From Anoplopoma fimbria (Eukaryota; Chordata; Actinopteri; Perciformes; Anoplopomatidae), in NCBI RefSeq assembly GCF_027596085.1, contig NC_072458.1:16157256-16221255 (forward strand): 64,000 nucleotides of DNA, written 5' to 3'. The position numbers and the translations under genes are program-made. The notes beneath the pieces were generated by a model. The model was not told the origin of the DNA. It saw nothing but the letters and a program-made list of their open reading frames with translations, and ran no database searches. This document shows positions 58,303-64,000 of the stretch, piece after piece (positions within the stretch are counted from its first letter, which is position 1; each line of letters begins with the position of its first letter).

Positions 58303-58884
58303 AATCCGAGGGGATACACAGACAATGAGGAATGACTAGCGGCAGAGGCGAAACTGGCGAATGCACCCCTGACACCACACATATACACACACAGACACAA
58401 CCACATCACAGCACATGTCCATGAGGACATCTGATTTACACTGCACAACCACAGACATTTAGGAAGCAGACACGAAATATGAGAAAAATTGGTTCCAAGA
58501 AGGGAAAGTAAATGATTTTATGACTATGGGAATATTAAGATGTTTGCATTGATGGTTGTGCCAACCCAGGTGGACAGCAAATTCTTTAAGATATATAAAT
58601 CATGAATGTCTCTCTTTCCACAATACATGATGTCCAATGGAGAGATTTGGGAGCCTGGGTCACTCGTTGTTCAAAAGTTTGTGTATAGGAGGAATATTAT
58701 TAAAAAGATACAGTTCATTCCCTTATTGTTATGGGTTTTTTTTTTCCATGCCAGTCCTATAATGAAATCTATATATTCCTAACTGGGACAACATTCAATT
58801 TGTTGTTCCTATTCTCTCTGCCCTGTTTAAATACACAGCAACTGATCCTATGAGGCAACAAGCAACATAAACAATTAATCAAAC
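58303..58884. other. arhgef2 intron, no gene seen
   Basis: No supported feature. Confidence 0.3.
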
Positions 58885-59330
58885 TTGGATTGTTCAAGCT
58901 TGGGAGTATTATTATTTGTGCTTTCTCGCTTCGCAGGCTTCTATAAATCGTGGCTGTACCTGGACCGTGGTCGTGCATTACATTACATTACATTACAGTC
59001 ATTTAGCAGACGCTTTTATCCAAAGCGACTTACAGGAAGTCCTGCTACGGCCCCGCTGACACCGACTGCTACCACCATTATTATTACTAGTCACATTACT
59101 ATTACTATTACCTGTACCATTAAGCATTTTAGCTTTACTTCCACCCTGAAGCCCTTTTGCTTTCTCGCTCTGCAGGTTTCAATGAATCGTTGTGGTACCT
59201 GGACCGTAGTCATGCCTCCTGCTATGAGCCGACTGACACCCACTGCTACTTCGATTATTATTATTAATCACATTACTATCCCTATTTTCATAATTATAAT
59301 TCTACTGTAATAATTGCTGCTGTTATTATA
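58885..59330 (+). mobile_element. L2-related 3'-UTR, two tandem units, split by a SINE tail
   Basis: TTCTATAAATCGTGGCTGTA...CTGGACCGTGGTC and TTTCAATGAATCGTTGTGGT...CTGGACCGTAGTC begin two similar units. Each continues CCTGCTA..G..CGACTGACACC-type sequence and an ATT-rich stretch. The first unit is split at 58976-59040 by a bare family A SINE/L2 tail in antisense. Confidence 0.45.
58976..59040 (-). mobile_element. Isolated family A SINE/L2 tail
   Basis: Only the terminal roughly 65 bp are present (minus strand: AAGTCGCTTTGGATAAAAGC, then GACTGTAATG and repeats). This is an extreme 5' truncation within L2-like sequence. Confidence 0.7.
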
Positions 59331-59394
59331 AGTAGTCTTATTATATGAATCATTTATGTCATATACATTGAATGTGTTGTATCTCTGTTATGCT

Positions 59395-59640
59395 GTTCAT
59401 TCTGTACACATGACATATATTGCATTCTGTCCATCCTGGGAGAAGGATCCCTCCTCTGTCGTTCTCCCATAGGTTTCTTCCTTTTTTCTCCCTGTTTAAG
59501 GGGTTTTTTAGGGGAGTTTTTCCTGTGCCGATGTGAGGGAAGGACAGAGGATGTCGCATGTGCACAGATTGTAAAGCCCTCTGAGGCAAATTTGTGATTC
59601 GGGGCTATACAAAATAAACTGAATTGAATTGAATTGAATA
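59395..59640 (+). mobile_element. L2 3'-UTR with (ATTGA)n tail
   Basis: TTCTGTACACATGACATATA, GGATCCCTCCTCTGTCGTTC, AGATTGTAAAGCCCTCTGAG and CTATACAAAATAAACTGAAT, ending in ATTGA repeats. This is the best preserved copy of this 3' end in the window. Confidence 0.75.
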
Positions 59641-59992
59641 TTAATGGGGGCGATTAATGAAGCAGCAAACAACTATAGCCTATATAAAGATCTAGAGGAG
59701 AAATGTCTACCTGATTAGATAATTATGTCTCTCTCTCTCTCTGTGTTGTTCTCAGAGCTTCTCCTCTCTTTGTTCACATAGCGGGCCGACTGCGTCCCTT
59801 CTAGTGCATCTTTGTGCATGATAGTGCATGTGAGTGTGCCCTACTGGTTAGCTCATGGCCAGCCGCCTCTAGATTAGATCTACAAACACAATTTGATTTT
59901 CTATCCCAAAATAAGGCAGAGCGATTATTACATAAAATCAATGCAGAGTGGGAAGATGCTTGATCCAGATGGTTACTCCACCCATGTCATTT

Positions 59993-60215
59993 GGGACTGT
60001 GGCTTAGTGAGAGAGCAGGTTGTCCTCCAATCAGAAGATTGGCAGGTCAATCCCCGACTACGCCAGTCCATGTTGATGTGTCTTTGGGCAATACACCCTA
60101 ATTGCTTGTTTAGGCATATATGTAAGGTATGAATGTTGGTATGTATAAATAATAATAAAAAAGCGCTTTGAGTAAGATTAGAAGGCGCTATACAAGTACA
60201 AGTCCATTTACCAGT
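59993..60215 (+). mobile_element. tRNA-derived SINE inside L1 relic
   Basis: Head GGGACTGTGGCTTAGTGAGA, box B-like GGTCAATCCCCGAC, a shortened middle, and tail AAGGCGCTATACAAGTACAA with GTCCATTTACC. Confidence 0.65.
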
Positions 60216-60439
60216 TTTCTGGGGAGGACAGGATTTATAAGAAATCGGCATTCATTCTCAAATATTTGTGAACTTTTAGATATTTTGATATTCTCCCAGC
60301 GGTCATCTACCTGAATGTGGCGAAGGCTTTGACCTTATTGAATGGGAATATGTATTCAAAATATTTGCCATATTGGCCTTTGGTAATAATTTTATTGAAT
60401 GGATCTGCCCTCTCTTTTCCTCACCATAAGCTATTAACT

Positions 60440-60945
60440 CTGTACTAAATCGTCAAGGATTACAAATACGTGGATGTCCACAAAGACAATACGATAGAAT
60501 GGACTAAAAATACTGACGCTCTGTACAAGAAAGCTTGGAGCCGCCTGTATTTTCTGAGAGTTTTTAACAAAATGTTAAAAAAAAAATGTATCTCTTGTGG
60601 TGGTTAGTTCTTTCAACATCGTGCAATATCACATCTTACATTTCAATTTTATGTGCAATATTATTTTATTATACTATGTGTAATATATTGTTTTACATAT
60701 TTCTTTATGCTTCGTATTACTTTTCTATTTTCGTTTTTATTAGTCATCGGTGTTAGTATTACTTCTTATACTTTTTAAATTTTAACTCCCGTATTTTTTC
60801 TATTTTAGTTGAATCTTTACTTTTTTCACTCTTATTGCTTTTCTATTCTATTTTGCACTGGTGACAGTAACCTTTAATCAAACTCTGTAAAAATGATTTC
60901 CTTTTGGAATTAATAAATTCTATCCTATCTTATCTTCATACTTCC
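60440..60945 (+). mobile_element. Rex1-type LINE 3' fragment inside L1 relic
   Basis: DYKYVDVHKDNTIEWTKNTD and ALYKKAWSRLYFLR match the YKYLGVHLNN...LYKKGQSRLYLLRRL region of the long Rex1. A deletion then leads to a 3' UTR and a TTAATAAATTCTATCC(TATCT)n end like the long copy's tail. Confidence 0.65.
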
Positions 60946-61450
60946 CAATCAAGGAGAAAGTCTTAGAAATTTGACAAACTTCTATTTCACTTATCCCAAT
61001 CAGGTTTCAGGTATCTTGGTATTCATCTGACTTGCTCCCTCTTCTCTCTTTACACAACAAACCTTAGCTTCTGAATCGAACATGATCTTAATAGATGGCA
61101 TAGTCTTCTGCTATCATTAACTGGTTGAATGCAATCGATTAAAATTATTATCCTTCCAAAAATTTCTAAATAGTTTACAGTTTTTCTTTGTTTCTTCCCT
61201 AAAAATTTTTTTCGCTCAAATTAGTCAAACTCTTCTTTGATGGAACAGAGATATGGATTGTTTATTTCAATGAACATACAGAAAATATAATGTGGTTCCA
61301 TGCGCCAGAATCTAGTTGGTGTTCATTAGAGGCTCAAGTATTGTGCTCATCCTCACTTCCAGCATTCGTGTTTTCATCACTCCTTATAAAGCCTTGTTTA
61401 ACCTCAAACAATAAAGTACTTTTTATTAATATATATATATATATAAATTG

Positions 61451-61882
61451 TGGATCCAATTCCAATGTCACTGCAAATATAAAGTGTCATATGTTTTAGA
61501 AATACTTTAACCCAGAATAAACTGAACTTCTTTCATTATTTAACAATAACCTTGCAGTTTTAGCTGACTTGCCTTCTCTCCAAATGTTTTATTATTTATT
61601 TGTTTAATGCTCTTGCCTATGAGACTTAATGTAGGCCTGTACATGTAGTTGTTGCAGTAGTTGCTCAGGAGAGGTAGCCATGACAATAAAGTAAGCCTTT
61701 GTTTCAGGGAACCTGTGACTGTAGCAGTTTTTCCAGTAGTGGTTGTTGACCCATACTATTTTCACGTTATTAAACATGGAGCACCAGATTGAGCCTAAAA
61801 GACATCATTTGTCATCATCTGTGCAGTGCTACTTACTTTTCCCTTACTTTACACAAACTTAGGTTTTCACAGCTATGCGTAC
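61451..61882. other. arhgef2 intron end, no gene seen
   Basis: AT-rich sequence immediately downstream of the donor of exon 61883-62054 on the minus strand. Confidence 0.35.
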
Positions 61883-62054
61883 CTTTGAGTCGGGATCCTG
61901 GGGTTTTCCAGAAAAGGGTCCCATCATGGACAAGTCTCCGGCGGAACAACTCTCCAGGCTTGAAAAGTCCACCATCCCTTACCCTTGCCTCAGCCCGCGG
62001 GTCCAGCTTGGCCTGGATTTCTTGCAGACGCTGTGTTTTCTCCAGGTCCTCCAT
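61883..62054 (-). CDS. arhgef2: arhgef2 exon, DH-PH linker and PH start
   Basis: Acceptor CCTGGTTGACAG precedes 57 codons and one exit base before donor GTACGC. It reads MEDLEKTQRLQEIQAKLDPR, then KPGELFRRRLVHDGTLFWKT and PGSRLK. Human ARHGEF2 has KGARLQEIYNRMDPRAQ and [20 protein letters not shown]. The first ATG is internal to the protein, not the start codon; the exon simply begins in phase 0. DH-domain and C1 exons should lie beyond 64000. Confidence 0.9.
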
Positions 62055-62739
62055 CTGTCAACCAGGATAAAAGTCATCTTCCATTTTGGAGAACAGAGTA
62101 TTAATGAACATCAATGAACCTTACTAATTCAATTACATTTTAATTGAATATGGTAGGAGACCATGCAAAAAAAACGGTGCTGCATTTCACATTTTAAACA
62201 GAAACCTGAATGGAAATCCAGTAACTTTTCATGATTCCAGTAATCTTGCAAGAAGTTTAATATGATATGACTACTTTTTTATTACAGTGCTATGATCCAA
62301 TATGCTGAATCGGTACTGACCTTAGTAAAGGGATTAGGTGTGGATCTGCTAGTGATGGCTGATCTCTTTGATTATTGTTACTCTTTTTATTTTAAAGATT
62401 TTTGGGCGGAGGCGTTTTCACCTTTACCAGGTCAGCCTGACTGTATGTTATAGAGGGGCAGACAAAACACATTGGAGGAGACAGGAATGACGCAGAGGTT
62501 TCCGGCTGGAATTCAAGTGCAGATTGTTATTGTGTTTTGGTATATGTATATATAAAACATTAGGTTACAAGGAAACCATTAAAGGGTAGCCTTTGTATTT
62601 TTTGAACCTGGACCCTTTTTTTCCCATGTTTTTGTGCTTGAGTGACTAACAGGCACAATAATTATTGAAATTGGATGAGTATTGAGGGAGTAGGCTGCGG
62701 ACAGCAGTCGCTAAACAGGCTGTAATGTCAATCTAACTG
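62055..62739. other. arhgef2 intron, no exon found
   Basis: I searched the minus strand for the end of the DH domain and found no match. The segment near 62395-62460 resembles 35515-35580 and is probably a dispersed repeat. Confidence 0.35.
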
Positions 62740-63530
62740 GTTATTAGACTTCCTCTCAAACAGACCCCCAGCACCTCCTCCACTCTAGTGTTGAACACCG
62801 GAGCCCCCCAGGGCTGTGTGCTTAGCCCCTCCTGTTCACTCTGTACCCCCTGGACTGCTAACTCAAATATTAAGAGAACTCTGTTGTGAAGTTTGAAGAT
62901 GACACTACCGTCATCAATCAGATTACAAACAACAATGAGACTTCATATCGCTAGGATATCAACAATCTTTAGAGTGGTGCCCAGAGAAAAACCTACTGCT
63001 CAACGTCAGTAAAACCAAGGACATGAATGTTGTTTTAGAATAAAGGAGGCAAAGACACACACCCCTGTCTACATCAATGGAGCTGAGGTGGAGCAAGTTA
63101 TTAGTTTAAATTTCCTGGGAATCAGCATCACAAACAACCTGACATGGTCCTCACACATCTCCATCCTGGTGAAGAAACCTTACAAGTGACTGAATTTCTT
63201 AAGGCGACGTAAAGCAAAATTCCTGTGCCATGTTCTCGTTAACTTTTATAGAGGAGCAAAAAAAAGCATCCTGACTTCTAACATTACAATCCATCATAGA
63301 ATATTCACTGCTCAGAACAGGAGGGCCCTACAGCAGGTGATTAAAACCGACCAGAACATCAGTGATATTGGTGACAAGGTGCTTGCGAATAGCCCAAAGG
63401 ATATTGAAAGACAAAACCCACCCAGCCTCAGCCTGTTCACCCTGCTGATACAGAGATGCAGACGTATCAGCTGCCATACCAACAGATTACAGAGTAGCTT
63501 TTCATTGCGCAACCCTGCTGTACAATGAAC
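62740..63530 (+). mobile_element. Rex/CR1-group LINE RT relic
   Basis: Broken frames give NTGAPQGCVLSPLLFTLYP, VKFEDDTTVIN (catalytic box damaged), LLNVSKTKDM, TPVYINGAEVEQVISLNFLG, NFYRGAKKSILTSN and LQQVIKTDQNISDIGDKVLA. It has many indels and stops. It is the same family as the antisense relic at 11405-12185. Confidence 0.65.
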
Positions 63531-64000
63531 CGTGTAACCTTGTACAGAGAAATACAAATGTGTTTTTCACCTCTAAAATCCTGACTGTTTGTTTGTCCAT
63601 ATTTCACATTTGCTTTCATTAACGAAGCCCAACCAAAAATCTTTATGATGCTAAATTGTGAAGCTTTTGAGTTGTCATTGCCCAATCTTCCCAAATTTCA
63701 TTGCCCAATCTTCCCAAATTTCCTTCCTGAATATATTTGCATCTTAGTATATCCTCAAAGTTATAGCGACATCTACCGACAACAGCAAGTAAGGCTCATC
63801 TTTTTACATGAAATGTACATTGTGTGGTCCACACTTGATATACAGCAACATAATGTATAATTTGTAAAAAACACAAAATAGTGGACACAGAAGTGATATT
63901 TGTGAATCTCATATTCATGAAACTTCAGAGCCATGGCTATGTACCTCCAGTGACAAAATCATGGCAGCCACTCCCACCAGATTGTGCAGGGGTGCAAGTG
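63531..64000. other. arhgef2 intron, no gene seen
   Basis: A short direct repeat (TTGCCCAATCTTCCCAAATT, twice at 63677-63721) is the only structure noted. No exon was recognised before the window ends. Confidence 0.35.

Larger units (their letters stand above)
59885..61450 (+). mobile_element. L1-type LINE RT relic, interrupted twice
   Basis: Degraded RT pieces appear in order. KSMQSGKMLDPDGYSTH (about 59930-59990) is followed by a SINE (59993-60215). Then come LNVAKAFDLIEWEYVFKIFA (about 60310-60370), a Rex1 fragment (60440-60945), FRYLGIHLT and RWHSLLLSLTG near 61010-61125, and ENIMWFHAPESSWCSLEAQV from 61280. The KAFD-x-x-EWEY and FRYLGI motifs are characteristic of the L1/Tx1 group. No open frame remains. 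Confidence 0.6.

Overview
The window looks like a teleost (probably percomorph) fish chromosome. Vertebrate exons are present, and the repeats are typical of ray-finned fish: Tc1/mariner, Rex1- and L2-type LINEs, tRNA-derived SINEs that share L2 tails, Ty3/Gypsy and BEL/Pao elements, and long CA microsatellites. All names come from reading motifs and from family knowledge; no database was searched.

Two host genes can be supported, both on the minus strand. At 1371-1484 lies the first coding exon of a striated-type tropomyosin (tpm3-like), with a TATA box about 115 bp upstream; its other exons lie beyond the left edge. From 62054 down to 10912 runs the 3' half of a Lbc-family Rho guanine-nucleotide exchange factor, best matched to arhgef2 (GEF-H1). 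I place eleven exons: the DH-PH linker and PH start (61883-62054), the rest of PH (34659-34735, 34319-34491, 32230-32297), a post-PH helix (29946-30134), a linker (19510-19596, 19010-19059), the coiled coil (17515-17565, 16840-17166) and an acidic tail (15825-15972, 10912-10940 with stop). All splice phases agree and the exons sum to 1371 nt, which is 456 codons plus stop. The DH and C1 exons must lie beyond the right edge.

Most of the rest is transposon sequence. The 27-kb intron that splits the PH domain (34736-61882) holds a nest that can be ordered from target-site duplications. A Tc1-like element (41108-41397 + 52862-53420) was hit by a Ty3/Gypsy element (LTRs at 41398 and 52678-52861, TSD GAGAC). 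The Gypsy element was then hit by four others: a second Tc1 with an intact 346-codon transposase inside its 5' LTR (41539-43143), an L2 3' end (44099-44752), an unclassified LINE-like fragment (about 46240-46515), and an antisense Jockey-type LINE (46966-51342) whose ORF1 carries a hydrophobic leader and a degenerate 2A-like motif. The same intron also holds a second Tc1 copy in inverted orientation, another L2, a BEL/Pao relic, a retroviral-type gag zinc-knuckle remnant, and an L1 relic that is itself interrupted.

Other introns carry a near-full-length Rex1 LINE (26406-29849), a Gypsy relic (about 20820-22440), L2 fragments and at least nine SINE copies or fragments. Three perfect short-loop hairpins and a CA repeat 15 nt inside a weak splice donor are the most interesting small-scale features. 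I found no operon, CRISPR array, RNA gene or clearly new multi-gene system.
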